Assembly: GCF_051014685.1 (NCBI RefSeq)
Contig: NC_135059.1
Location: forward strand, 1,984,001-2,048,000
Origin: Ptiloglossa arizonensis
Lineage: Eukaryota; Arthropoda; Insecta; Hymenoptera; Colletidae
DNA: 64,000 nt
Direction: 5' to 3'
Shown here in pieces: positions 1-12,342 of the stretch (positions within the stretch are counted from its first letter, which is position 1; each line of letters begins with the position of its first letter). The notes beneath the pieces were generated by a model. The model saw only the letters and a list, made by a program, of their open reading frames with translations. It was not told the DNA's origin and made no database searches. Both the position numbers and the translations under genes were made by a program.

Positions 1-64
1 TTGTTTCATAAATTTCTACTATTCGTTTCATAAATTTCTTCCATTTGTTTCATAAATTTCTACC
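1..64. repeat. Edge of a ~22-bp tandem repeat
   Basis: The core TTTCATAAATTTCT occurs three times, at about positions 4, 26 and 47, giving a 22-bp period with variable spacers. The array probably continues off the left edge of the window, so its full size is unknown. No coding content is apparent. Confidence 0.75.
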
Positions 65-1050
65 GCAACGTTACCCATTCCGTGTTAAGATTTACAGCGC
101 TTATAAGAGCCCGAGTATCTCCGTTTACATTATCGGGATGACAATTTGAGGTAGATTTCCATATAAACGCGCGCTCGTGGTACGACGGAGAGGAAAACGA
201 ATCGTTCGTATAGAAAATAATGAAGGGGTCGAGGGACGTTTCTTCGAGGTGCTCCCGACTTTAGGAAGCCGCGAAGATTCGGTACCGTTCGACGATCGGA
301 TCCAAGTTCGGTGAAAATGCGCGATTTCTTTAACGAGAAACGCACGGAAACGAGGAGTCGAAGCCGGAGGATTTAGACCCACCGAGACGAAACGATCGTG
401 GCCAGTTTGTTGACGTAATCGACGAAAACGCCTCTCATACCGAGGCAGGCGAATCGGTTGAGTGGTCGAGTGGCAGGCCGGTGGTTATCTTCAATTTTTC
501 CATTAAGGCACAGGTTGGTCGCCTAATGGTTGCTACTTGCTTCTCCGGGCATTTCGACAGTGGATCTCACTCCTGACTGGGCAACGCCTCCGCGTTCCCG
601 TACCACGATGTCGAATAACGATGTTGGCCGCATAGACCGTGTATTCTCGGAGCGCGTTACGGTTTCGAATTCTCGAATTCCGTCTCTCGTGGCTCTCGTT
701 GCAGTTATCCGGGTCGTGGGGAGAGAACAGGAGGAGGAAGATGGAGAAAGGGAGGGCAGGGGTGGGGGAGGGGGGCGTGTCGCCGTCTATTTTTAGGACG
801 AACGCTAAAATCGGTCGATAGGGATTTCGTGGTACGCGCGGCACCCGCGCTCACGCTGCACCTTCGCCTTCGAGACGATGGCACATAGGAAGAAACAGGT
901 TTGACAACCTGGAGGTGGGCTCACCGGGGCCACGTGCTGCGGCGCATTACTTATAATCCCATCAGCGTCTCTCTTTCTCTCCTTCGCCCGCCTCCTCCTC
1001 CCTCTGCTCTTTTTCCACCTCTCCGCCGCCTCCGCCGTCTTTCCATTTTA
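65..1050. other. Non-coding CpG-rich stretch
   Basis: I see no gene with supporting splice or start signals. Short open frames overlap on both strands and have Arg/Ser-rich composition, as expected from CpG-rich non-coding DNA. A purine-rich patch (GGAGGAGGAAG...) lies near 728-775 and leads into the pyrimidine tract that follows. Confidence 0.5.
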
Positions 1051-1363
1051 TTTCTCTTCTTCTTCTTCTTCTTCTTCTTCTTCTCCTCCTCCTCCTCCTT
1101 TTTCTTCTCCTTCTTCTTCTTCTTCTTCTTCTTGTTCTTCTTCTTCCTCTTCTTCTTCTTCTTCTCCTCCTTCTTCTTCTTCTCCTCCTTCTTCTTCTTC
1201 TCCTCTTTCTTCTTCTTCTTCCTCTTCTTCTTCTTCTTCCACTTCTTCCTCTTCTTCCTTTTCTTCCTCGTCTTCCTCTTCTTCCTCGTCTTCCTCTTCT
1301 TCCTCTTCTTCCTCTTTTTCTTCTACTTCTTCTTCTTCTTCTTCCTCTTCTTCCTCTTCTTCC

Positions 1364-1431
<68 letters not shown>

Positions 1432-1432
1432 T
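1051..1432. repeat. TTC/CTC polypyrimidine microsatellite, ~380 bp
   Basis: An almost uninterrupted pyrimidine run made of TTC, CTC and CTTCTTCCT-type variants. Only about five purines interrupt it (near 1133, 1249, 1269, 1287 and 1325). The open frames here on both strands (poly-Glu and Lys/Glu on one strand, Phe/Ser/Leu on the other) are products of the repeat and not genes. Mirror-symmetric homopurine/homopyrimidine DNA of this kind is known to form triplex (H-DNA); that property is inferred here. Confidence 0.9.
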
Positions 1433-3292
1433 TCATATCTGACTTCTCTCCTCCCCCACATTCTCGAGTCTCCATCGAACTGTTCGTGTCTCGTTCACCC
1501 TTCCGCACGTTCCACCGCGCTCGGATCGCAATAAATGCTGGACTAAACGCTCGACATTCTTATCTTTGCTTCAACCCTCGACTCGTAGGTCCAGTGCCAG
1601 AATGACGGGCGTGTGCACCGTTTTTTTTCAACGCGTCGCGTCCAATCGATGATAAACGCTGTTCACACGAGGACGAGATCTGCGCGAGAAAATAATTTTT
1701 TCGGTAGAAAAAACGAGGAAACGATTGTCACGGGGATTTTCGATTCGTTGGGTTCAGCCGCGATAATCGATAGCGGTCCGTGTCGATAAATTGAAACGTA
1801 AAGACGGACGTGACGCGTGCAGTCAAGAGGCACAACCCACTCTTGAATTATTAACCACGTTTATACCGTACCTTTTAAGGGACTTTTATCGTTGCGTCCG
1901 AAGCATTCGTTGAACGGAATTACAAAAAGTGCAAGTCGCGATATTGTTTATTATTTCAACGCTTCGACGAGCGAGGAGAAACGAAAACAACGAGCGTCTA
2001 CGTGTGTACCGATTGTAAGCTTCTAAAAATAGCGAACCGTATATTCGTGATAAAACATCGTTTAGTACATTCATTCTGATCAACGCCTGCGCGAAGATCG
2101 TGCGCTCGGACTTCGAACCGGGTACATTGTATCGTATTGCCCTTTGTATCTTCGTTGCACAGCACGCAATACCAGTTCAGACTCTCATCTTGACTCGCCG
2201 ATCTTCGTCTTCTTTCACGGCGCTTTCAATTCTGACGATTTCTTAGTTTTCGACGTAGCAGGTTCCGTGCCGGTGCCTGTCTCTATTTTTAAATTCAACG
2301 TCTGGTTTATCGTTATCGTTATCAATGTTACGCAAATTATCCAATAATTCCAGCACACGTTGCATCGAGTTAGTTTCCACGGCAGCTGTCGTATCTCTTA
2401 ACCCTTCGATCTTTCCGAACGTATTCAATAATCGCGCACCGTAATAATTTACGCACCGTGGAAAAATCCATTATTCCATCGTTAAATCCGTTCGAGGCAT
2501 CTTCCACGTCGTATTCGTCCCCATTATCACCCACACGTACACCGACCGTTACCCGTCTACGTATATTCGCTTCGCGTATCCGCGATAGAGACGTTTAATA
2601 ATAATAATAACGGCAATATTTCTCGCAATCGATATTTTCAACGCGACGAGCAATTTATATACTTCGACGCGATAAAATTTGCTTAAACGCGAAGAGCGCA
2701 CGAAGTGGCGTCCCGAGCGTCGTTTTATCGCCTTCTAACTGAATCGAAGCGATTCGTGCCAGGTAAATTACTCGAACGATCCCGCGCGGTCATATTTCTA
2801 CATTGTATTTGCAATAGAGAATTTACGCTCGTTACAGCCACCGCGTACAGATATTTACACGCGCGGGTACGCGTTACGCGAAAACGCGGACCTCGATATT
2901 ATTACGTATCGCGCATAAACAAGGCGGGGACCGCGCGGCACGGTGAACCTCTAACGCGCCGGTTGTTAATTTAACGTGTCCCGCTCGGGGAAAAATCGAG
3001 TGAAAGTTCAAGCCTCGGTGCACGGTGTCCCGGCTTCGGATGTCCTTGTGCACATTGGCCACGGCTCCGTGTCGGAAAACGGAGACGGAACCTGTTTTGT
3101 TCCCGCGACCGAATAGCGTTTCTGATTCGTTCGCGGCCGTTTTAGCGGGCCGCTGGTTCGTTATTCATCCACGTATCCGGCCCCGACACGGTAACGCGCT
3201 CGCGCGTTCCCGAGTTTGATTGACGCGGACATATTAATTTATTCGCAGCGGCGAAGTGGCTCGCGGCCGCGTTAGCCACGGGAACGATTAGA
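1433..3292. other. Non-coding stretch
   Basis: Moderately CpG-rich sequence with no recognisable exon, RNA gene or mobile element. Open frames are short and lack splice or start support. A small TAA/TAATAA run lies near 2596-2610. Confidence 0.5.
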
Positions 3293-4085
3293 GGGGTCTT
3301 CTACTCTAGAACGTTAGAAAAAGAAGGGGCGTTCGTTGCAAATCTTTTTACTCGGAAACTATTAATAGCAACGATTTCGAACCTTGTGTATTTTTACGTA
3401 TTTCGGGCAGGGTGATTCGTGAGAAACGGAAAACCCAAATTTCTCTGGTAACGTAGAATAAGTTGGGACCTTCTACTTTGAAACGCTAGAAAAAGAAGGG
3501 GCGTTCGTTGCAAATTTTTTTACTCGAAAACTATTAATAGCAACGATTTCGAACGTATCTTTACGTATTTCGGGCAGTATTTTTGCAAAGTGATTCGTGA
3601 GAAACGGAAAACCCAAATTTCTCTGGTAACGTAGAATAAGTTGGGGTCTTCTACTCTAAAATGCTAGGAAAAGAAGGGGCGTTCGTTGCAAATTTTTTTA
3701 CTCGAAAACTATCAATAGCAACGATTTCGAACCTTGTGTATTTTTACGTATTTCGAGCAGGGTGATTCGTGAAAAACGGAAAACCCAAATATCTCTGGTA
3801 ACGTAGAATAAGATAAGGCCTTCTACTTTGGAACGCTAGAAAAAGAAGGGGTGTTCGTTGCAAATGTTTTACTCGAAAACTATTAATAGCAACGATTTCG
3901 AACGTATTTTTACGTATTTCGGGCAGTATTCTTGCAGGGTGATTCGTGAGAAATGGAAAATCTAAATTTCTCTGTTAACGTAGAATAAGTTGGGGCCTTC
4001 TACTTTGGAGCACTAGAAAAAGAAGGGGCGTTTCGTAGCGAACGTATTGCTCGAAGACTATTAATTAGCAACGGTTTCGGGCATT
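3293..4085. repeat. Tandem array, five copies of a 172-178-bp unit in alternating types
   Basis: The landmark CTTCTACT recurs at 3298, 3470, 3648, 3820 and 3997, so spacings are 172, 178, 172 and 177 bp. Copies 1 and 3 share GTCTTCTACTCTA and 'CCTTGTGTATTTTTACG'. Copies 2 and 4 share CCTTCTACTTTG and an extra 'CAGTATT(T/C)TTGCA' segment. The array is therefore a repeated A-B dimer of about 350 bp followed by a diverged fifth copy. Each unit contains an imperfect inverted repeat (GTTCGTTGC ... GCAACGATTTCGAAC). Confidence 0.92.
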
Positions 4086-7000
4086 GCATATTTAATTCTA
4101 CATATTCCTATAAGACATACACAATCGCGAGAAACGAATCGCCCAAACAGTTCTGTGAAAACCGAAGGTAGAAAATAATTTTTATTATTCTTTCGCCGCA
4201 TAGAATAGTAATCGACGTCAATGACACGACCTTGGTACCAAGGATGGTTTCCAAGGAGGACAATTTTAACTTGGCGTTGTATATTTTTTTATAAAAAAAT
4301 ATCAATTTATGGGAAATGCACGTTACCCGACATGGCTCGATAGAAAAAAACACGCACGCGCGTTCCAGAGATCCCTGATCTTTGAAATTCTACAGATGGA
4401 GGGAAGACGAAGATTCCACTGAACTGCGCTAAATTTGTTTCGTTCGCAGCGATTTAATTACAATTACGAATTCTCGAGAGGGTTCGAGAGAGGTTCGAAG
4501 GGACTAAAAAATGGATCTTTCGATCCGAATTTACAAGGCTGCCTGTTATAAGCCGGTGAACGCGCGTGGACTGTAAAAAAGGAAAGGAAGAAACGGAGAC
4601 GGCGAGGCGCGTCGGCGCAAGGAAGATCGCGCGGGTCATCTTGCATCTAGACGGCCTTGCGCGTATTGACTTTGCCGCTGACGAAAAGCGAACGTGGAAC
4701 CTGTTCCACCGGCTTGTCTAACGCGATCGCGATATTTTTGGAGCTCGTCTCGCTTTCGATTTCCCGACGAGAACTTTCGTCGATCGCGTCGTCGTCGTCG
4801 TGGCCGCCACGCTCGATTCCGAATCGATAATTTCGATCGCCGGCGAGCGAACGGGGCAACACGCCGGGCGATTAATTGCAAGAGAAATAAGTGATCCCGT
4901 GAGGTTCAACGGGTATATATTCGCGCGGAGGTCGGTGTTTATCGGAGCGGCGTGTAACGAGCACCGTGCCACCGGTAATAATTAGAAGAGGAGAGGATAC
5001 TGCATCACCAAGGCCGTGGCAAGAAAACGAGGAAGGTGGAATCGAGCTGGATCCGGGACTTAAATAATTAAAGCGTTCACATGGCATCGCGGTTAACGTT
5101 TTCTTGCGCAATACGATCTACTCGATCCGCGCGATCCGATCTACGGGCGAACGTTTTTCCGTGGGCCGCGGAATTATCGCGAACGACTTCGACGCTTCTA
5201 GCCTGTACCCGCGAACCAAAGAAACGGCAGGTGGTTCCGTATTGGCGGATAGACGATGGTTTTCAGGGTACCGTTCGTGCCCGACGCGCAACGAGCGGAG
5301 AGAACCGGAGAGAAGCGGAGAGGAACGGAGAGGAACGGAGAGTAGCGACGGTTGCTCGTCGAGACTCTTGTTGCACAATGAGGAGAAATTTGTCCTTCTT
5401 TCTTGTCGTTCGTCGCTGCCGTTCAATTTGCACTTCTGGCCGCGAGTAGGTCGATACACCGTTAACGCAGCCCCCCCCTGTGAAAAGAAATCAAAGGAAT
5501 AAAACGAGACGAGAGGACACGGAGGTGGACCACGGTTCGTCCTCTTTCGCGAGCCCCGGCCGAGGGAACAAAAGGATTTATTGCTCCCCGCTGGCAAATG
5601 TAGCGTTAATACACGTGTCCGGGCGTCGAAATTTACATAGTTGCGTTTATCTCGAAACCAGTTCCTCGGATCACGTCCTCTTCGCCGATCAAATATTCGC
5701 GCGCGAGGTGGGGGCCGCGTTCCACCGCTCCTGCTCCGTTCTCCTTTGGTAAACGGGCAACCAGCAACGGGCGACGAGGGAAAAGAATCATCGTTTCCCG
5801 GTGCAATTAGCGAAATTGTATAATTAATGACTTCCGACGGGCACGCGTGAGCGTAGCTAGGAATTAACTATTAGTCACTTGTCTCTATTATAACGCATCT
5901 GCTTGGCAATAACTCTTGCTTAACTCGAGGCCCATGAAAGGAGGCAAGAGCGTTCGGTTTTCTTCAACGCCGCTCGAGTCTCCTTTCTCTGCGCCGGCGG
6001 AAGTGGCGAATCGAGACTCCTCCAAAGACGAGGGAGTAGCTTCTCCTCGCTGTCGTGTAGCCATTCTTTCACTCCCGGAATGCATTACAATCGGCCGGTG
6101 GACGGTAATAATATACTCTCGATAGAGGCAAACACGTCTTAACTTTGTACGCGCTTCCATATTAGCGTGTCTCTCGGAGTTATCTTCGAGCGCGCGGTTT
6201 TTGCGATATTAGACGTTGTTTCGCGATGAAAAATCGATGCGTCAACGTAGCAATTACCCTTTCAGCCGTATGCTGCGCAAAAACCCAAAGTGTCGGTTGT
6301 CGAAGGCGAGAAGGTTTTCCACTTGAATAAGAAACAAAGATACAATTTCAATTCTCAATTGTATTTAAATAACGATACAAATTCTTCGTTTGTTATTTCT
6401 TGTTTGCGAATAAAGATATGTTTCTTTATTTAGATCGGAGAGAAATCATTGTTTCGATGCTTAGAAATCACGTTATCGCTTCGATGCGTATCGAAAAACT
6501 GTCGCGTTTCGGTCTCAATTACGATACTCGTAAATGTTGCTAAAATTGCGAATAAATATTTAGATTTAAATTTCTCAACGACGTCTTGGCAACATCGTTC
6601 GTTTCGAAAAATTGGTAACTATCGCGAGAGACTCTGAACTATTATTTATCGCGAGTAAAATAATTTCTCTTCGAAAAAGTTAAACGACAATTTAGTTCGG
6701 TCGAATTTGAGTCGGGCGGTTTTACGCAACAGCTCTATACAATCTCATCCCCGATGACTATACCGAAGCAAACTCTTCCTCAAGACTCACTCCAACGCTG
6801 CTTAACCTCTCTTTGCGTTAACGCGATGTTTATGATTCGTATTCCTATATTTCTCAATTATTAAAAAGCCACCTTTGTATTTGCAAATCGTTCGAGCTTC
6901 GTTAATCTTCTCGTGCTTCCTTTTAGCGGCTGCTTTTAAAATTGTCGATATTATTATTATTCCATTGTTCGACATCGCGAACGGAATTTTATCAACGTTG

Positions 7001-9240
7001 GACGCAACCCTGCGAACTCCGAGAGGATTTCGCACGGTGAATCTACGTGAAAAATAAGTCGACACGTGTCCGTGAGTTTTTGCCATTGGGTCAGTCGGCT
7101 CGGTTTACCCTCGCTCCTCAAGTCCTGTGCCTCCGTGCGGCTTCGTTCTCCACAATTCTTCCGTGGTCTTCTTTTCGTCTTTTTGCCCCTCTCTTTTCGC
7201 TTCTTTCTTGTCCCCGTCCGCTCCGGCCCCGTCTCCCGAGTAGTTACGTACACGTTCGTAACACAACGTGCCAATATCGATAAGTCAGTCGGAACAAAAA
7301 CAACCGAAGGATCGGTTCGACTCTGCTCCGTTCCTCCGGTACACCCGGTTACCTGCCTTCCCATACGTCTCCCGTTCGGCACGCCGCCGTCGCGATCTCG
7401 TTACACGCGCGTATATAGCGAGATCGCACCAGAAGAGGAAGAGAAACCCGAACGGGGATGGAAGGTATCCTTTCTGTCGTGCCTGCCGGTGAACTTCGTG
7501 CGTTTTACTCGAACCGAAAGATCGGAGATTTTCGGAATTGACCCGTGAAGAGTTCGAGTGTTTAATTATGGGAGAAGTCGTAATTGAACCGCTCTCGACG
7601 TTCTCTCGAATCGAAAATAGTTTTACCGATGGTCGTGATATTAAATTGCGATTATTATGGTACTTAATATTAGTCGAAGAGGGAAATTTTTCTAGGAACG
7701 AATTGTAATGCTGATTTATTTAAAAAGAAAAATACAAATCTGTTCGACAATCATGTGTCTCCGTTTATTTAAAAACATTGGGTCATTCCGTAAGTCGTTG
7801 CCGGCGATCGATTAGAAAATTTATTTTTGCGAATCAACTTTAACAGAAACAAATTCTTCGAGGTGTGATTTTCTTTATCTACCGTTTAGAGAATAAGGAA
7901 CGAATAAGAATTACTTTTCTCGAAATTTGTATTGAAATAACTAAAAAAAAATTTTTATTCTCAAATTTGTAAAGTACCTTTTCAAATTCTATACGAATAA
8001 ACTACTCTCGAACGATTTTCACGCGAGTGTCCTCCCTCGAACAACCATCGAAGCGCAATCGGTGTATACATCCGTACGATGGTCGCGTGTCTCGATAAGT
8101 TCGGAGTCGTTCGAAGTAGTTTCTCGGAACTGTTCGAAACGAACTATCGGGAGTTCGAGAACGCGTTTCGTTCCGATCGGTAACCGCGTGGATATTTGCA
8201 TCCGGGGGCATCTAAACGCCGGTTCGAGACACGAACAGGGAACGAAGGGCTACCGCGAGACGCGTTATCTTCGTCAAATGCAATCAGGGACAGCGAAAGA
8301 CCGGGCGAAAGCGGGGTGACTTCGGGTGAACGTGGAACAGGGCCGAGCGAGAAAGAGAGCAGAAGGAAGAAACGCTACCGGCTGGTGAGTTACGTCGTCG
8401 CGCGAGTGTTCGCCATTTATCTCGAACGGCTAGTCGACTCTAATTGGACTTTACGCTAGTGGGTGGGATCGGAGATGCGGACTGTCGAAAAAAAAAGAAG
8501 CATCGGTGCGGCCCGTGTGTATATATATGTATGTACACCGAGCCGGAATAGCGAACGCGGGTACATCCGACGCGAGGTCGATAATTGGTCGAAAGCAGGG
8601 AACGATTTGCTCCATTAAATCCCGCGCCACGGGGCCAGGTTCTCGCAGAGTGCTCCAGAACTCCAGGTTGTTCGAGGTGTTCCGGACGGTTACGACGATC
8701 GTATCGCTTTGTTACACACCTCCTGCACCCAATGGCTATAATAGAACTATCACATCGATTCCCGAACGCTGCTTTACGGTCTTTACCTGGAAGCTATATT
8801 ACACAGACGCCCGTTCGGTAATTTCCTACACGTGTCTGAATTTATACGCCCCGGGACCATTAAACTCTTAACGACCGACTCGCTGACGTATTGCGTTTTC
8901 CGTGATTCATGCCAATGACGTTTCAATCTCTTCGACGGTCGCGAACGAACAACACTTTTCTCTCAAATGCTCGCGATTCTCCTTTCGATGCGCGCACGAT
9001 CGATTGGTCGATCGTCTTTCGATTCTTCTCCAGATAGATTTTACCTCGAACGCTCGAAAGTTTGGGGAGGGGGGGCTCTCTTCCGTTCCTCTTAGAAGCA
9101 ACGCTGCAAATTTCTGCTCCCTGGTATTAAGAGAACTTGGATATACGCGAAAGGTTTGCAAATTTTTATTCCTCGAGGGAGCACGAAGTGTGCAAGAAGT
9201 TCGTTCATTTCGTCGGATATGTCTGTTCTAACGATCGATT
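4086..9240. other. Non-coding stretch, CpG-rich in parts
   Basis: No convincing gene. GC-rich parts at about 4650-5800 and 7050-7500 keep several frames open at once, with Arg/Ser-rich translations and no conserved motif that I can identify. A short purine-rich decamer repeat (GGAGAGGAAC-like) lies at 5294-5342. AT-richer parts at about 6200-6950 and 7560-8000 show nothing distinctive. Confidence 0.45.
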
Positions 9241-9403
9241 GTACAAATAGTTGCTTCGACTTGAGCTAACGTTAGACTCGAGAAACCTACCTATAAATTG
9301 AGTTTTTATCGAATATCTCCCTTCTACCGATAAATTATCCAAACAGTTGCTCCGACTTAAATAACGTTAGATACAAGTAACGTACCTATAAATTGAGTTT
9401 ATT
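9241..9403. repeat. Two-copy tandem duplication, ~96 bp
   Basis: AGTTGCTTCGACTT-like sequence, an AACGTTAGA motif and CCTATAAATTGAGTTT recur in the same order in two blocks, at about 9249 and 9345. The copies are clearly diverged. No coding sense is visible. Confidence 0.7.
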
Positions 9404-10462
9404 TACGACTTGGAACTCAACGTTAGATGGTTAGCTTTACCGAGCGACAATTTGTATGCAAAAAAATGTTCACCTTCTTCGAGAAGTTCTAGGAGAGTAC
9501 AAAATAATTTGGTTCGAATATAATTAAAATTTTCGTCTTTGATACCATACTTATTCGGCGCTATTGGATCGGCCGCGCGTTGAAAAAATACACGGGAAGA
9601 GTCGGAACGATCGACGCCGATTCGTCGACGCTTGAAGCCCGCCGAGACGCGGTTATCGGAATCGGACAGTGTCCCGTTCGTTCGACAACACTTTTCCCGA
9701 TCTTTCGAGGTGAAGAGGGGACGACGACAAAAAGCGAGACGGAGTCAATAATATCCACGTAAACACCCACACGCGTGGCGGCCCGTATGGGCTCCTCAGC
9801 GGCGATTGAGGCACAGCCCGGCCGTAAGTCTTGCTCGGGCATAAACCAATCCTGAAAGGAGAACGCGATGCAACGGGGTATCCATTTCACGAGCGATGGA
9901 GACATCGGGGGTACCTCGTTCGATTCCAGCCATATGCTAATTCTCTTGTGAACCGCCGCTCTCGGCGTCGTGTACCGCGGCGGCCCGTACGGAAATAGGA
10001 GGAGGGCCTCGAGGATACATCCTCAACGAGCACCATATTAAATCTCTCGCTGTTCCGCTTTCGCGATTGAAATCACCGGTCGCCTTCAAAATGGACACGC
10101 GACAGCGAGACGCTCTCCTATACGTGGCCTGTCACCGCGACGCGTACCTACGCCCGTTGGGGGAATCGTTCAATTTGCATCGGTAACACCTTGCAGGGCT
10201 AACGAACCCCGTTTGTTTTTCACCTGCACGCAACGCTTCCTATGCGACCCGCATCTTTAACTCATCCCTTCCGCGGAAGGTGTTCGCGTCGAATTGTAGT
10301 TCCTAGGGCTTCTCGTTCTCGTTCTCGTTTCGCGGTATACCTTTTATTCTTCCAATGGCCCGATCTAGGGATTTCAGTGCGGGTAAACTTGTACGTTGTT
10401 TTTTTTCTTAATTAACGCAATTTTAATCTTCGTTGAGATTATTATTGCGTTACACAGTGCGA
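9404..10462. other. Non-coding stretch
   Basis: No gene supported. A repeated CTCGTT hexamer run lies at about 10313-10328. Otherwise ordinary mixed-composition sequence. Confidence 0.45.
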
Positions 10463-10545
10463 TATAGGTTGCTCGATAAGTTTGGTCGTTTTTTCCATTG
10501 TAAAAAGATACTATGACACTTTTACTATGTACTATTTTCTATGTC
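10463..10545 (+). mobile_element. Mariner-like miniature element, left-end fragment
   Basis: Starts with the mariner-type terminal sequence TAGGTTGCTCGATAAGTTTG followed by the CCATTGTAAAAAGATACTATGACA segment seen in complete copies at 10724 and 27769. It breaks off at about 10530-10545, where Tc1-like sequence begins. The resemblance of AGGTTG..GATAAGT to mariner family ends is established knowledge; the family name is inferred. Confidence 0.7.
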
Positions 10546-10721
10546 AATATACATTTATTGTATATTGTGATTATTGATAAAAGAGACTGATAATTTTTCA
10601 TTTACAACTATCGACTGATAACTTTGATCGCATTAACCGAATTATTTAACGTAAAATATACTGGTATCGTTTGATTAATCAGTAATGTAACGTCGTCTGC
10701 TTACACTTTTGCTCGTCACTG
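10546..10721 (-). mobile_element. Tc1-like element, one terminal half
   Basis: This stretch is the reverse complement, with few differences, of the left end of the element at 47218. It includes AAAAGAGACTGATAATTTTT, GATTAATCAGTAATG and the outer end CTTTTGCTCGTCACTG, and is followed by TA. Only one end of the element is present; the other end and any coding part are missing. The junction with the next mariner element (CACTG-TA-CTAGG) is the same as at 47.2 kb. Confidence 0.85.
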
Positions 10722-10723
10722 TA

Positions 10724-10938
10724 CTAGGTTGTTCGATAAATTTTGTTGTTTCTTTCGTTGTAAAAAGATACTATGACACTTCGACTTTGAACAACTGTAA
10801 ATATACGAACGAGTTAACAGATCTACGTGAAATTTCGCAAGTGTTCATCAAACAGTAGTATCGTCTTTAGAAAAATAAAACGAAAAAGCTAATAGCTCCA
10901 TTTTTTATCGAACGATAAAACTTATCTAGCAACCTATT
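10724..10938 (+). mobile_element. Mariner-like miniature element (MITE), complete
   Basis: About 215 bp, bounded by CTAGGTTGTTCGATAAATTT on the left and its near inverse ending in TAGCAACCTATTA on the right. The inside matches the copies at 27.6-28.0 and 47.0-47.2 kb (ACTATGACACTT..., TTTGAACAACTGTAAATATA, AAAATAAAACGA). It is too short for a transposase and is non-autonomous. It sits directly against the TA that ends the Tc1-like fragment. Confidence 0.85.
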
Positions 10939-12342
10939 ACATCGCGCAATAAGATACAAGGTACAAGTCGATGTGTTTGCAATTCACGAAGTTCACCAAT
11001 GAAATTCGTTCTCCGATCGCTGAACGATTCTAATGTTCTTCGAACGAAAGGAAGTACACAGTTTGAAACAAGTTTTGCATTCAAATTCGAACTTCGATGT
11101 TTACTTTAGCCCAATATCGTTACCCTTATCCGAGTGCATATTCGAGTCGGTTGCAATCTACGAGAGAGAAAAATATCCTATATAAAAAAAACCTGCGAAT
11201 ACTCCGCCCAGATACGATCTTAAAACTCGAATTACGTACGAATCGTTCGTATCGTCGCGATTATGTTTAGAAACACCCTGTATTTCGTTTACACGGATAA
11301 CCCGTCGAAACGGAAAAGGAAATTTATAGTTTTGAATTATGGATGAATCCTTTCTGGGACGACGGACGGAGTCCCTCGACTATATAATGATATTTTTTCT
11401 GATACCTAAAAGAGGACGGGTGATATTTTCGTGCGATCGGCGATTATAATCCCCGTAGACTTTCCGGGACGTTCACTGACCATCGAAATCCACCTGGTCG
11501 TGGGTTTGCGTGGCAACCAGGTACGCGTACACGCAGGACCTCCCGCGGAGGACTGGAGCGACGACTGATAAAAATGTTCGTACTCGATTCTTCCTCTCCC
11601 TGCTCTCTCTCACTCTCTCTCTCTCTCCCCTTCTGTTTCCGTGTCGGTCTTTATCCTCGTCTTATTTGGAACGAACGAAGGACGAGGGACATGCGAGATT
11701 ACCGCGGCGTTGCCCGTTGAGTCGCGCTTGTCGAGACGAGACGAGACGAGACGAGACGAGACGAGCCGAGCGGAGCCATGCGGTAGGTACCCCGCAAGAC
11801 TCCGCTGGATGATAAAACGAAGGGGATGAGATCGGACCGCATGCGACGCACACTCGCTGCCTTCCTCTCGTTTGCGAATGCAGCTTTCGCGGATTTCGCG
11901 GAATCCCAAAGTACGGTGCACCTTTTACCGACATCGACCACCGAGATTACTCGCCCGTGTGTCCACGATCTTGAGAAACTTACAAAAAACGAACAAAGTT
12001 CCTGGCTAACCGAATCGGGTATTTCGAACGATTTTTTTCACGATTTTCGCGTGTCGGGAAATGTCACCATCGCGGTGTTCCACGATACGGATCTCTTCAT
12101 CTTCGAAAAGAACTGAGCATCGAGTACAAAATTATAATCAGAAACAATCACTTAATTATCTTCTACGATAGATATTTTACACGCATGCGTTAACGAGTTC
12201 ATTGTTCTTTTCGAGTCATTATAGTCGACGGTTTACGAAGGAACCAACGGTCCCGATTTTATCGCTCCAAAATGGGAATTACCGTGTATCCTTCAGTGGA
12301 CACCTATTGTACGCTCCAACTACTCATAATTAGATACTTTTA
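10939..12342. other. Non-coding stretch with microsatellites
   Basis: Contains a (CT)n run at 11602-11627 and a (CGAGA)n pentanucleotide run at 11732-11765. A frame starting at ATG 11838 could encode a short protein with a signal-peptide-like start (MRRTLAAFLSFANAAFA), but nothing else supports it. The ACACCCTGTAT motif at about 11271 resembles transposon ends but has no partner. Confidence 0.45.

Noticed and set aside
1048..1605. Long open frames coding for poly-Glu or Phe/Ser-rich protein
   Set aside because: They are a direct result of the TTC/CTC microsatellite and exist on both strands.
7768..7800. GGGTCATTCCGTAAGT, resembling a mariner-type end
   Set aside because: No inverse partner within reach; a single short match is not enough.
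11838..12116. Possible small secreted protein with a signal-peptide-like start
   Set aside because: Only the first ~17 residues look like a signal peptide; no cysteine pattern, no splice or polyadenylation support.
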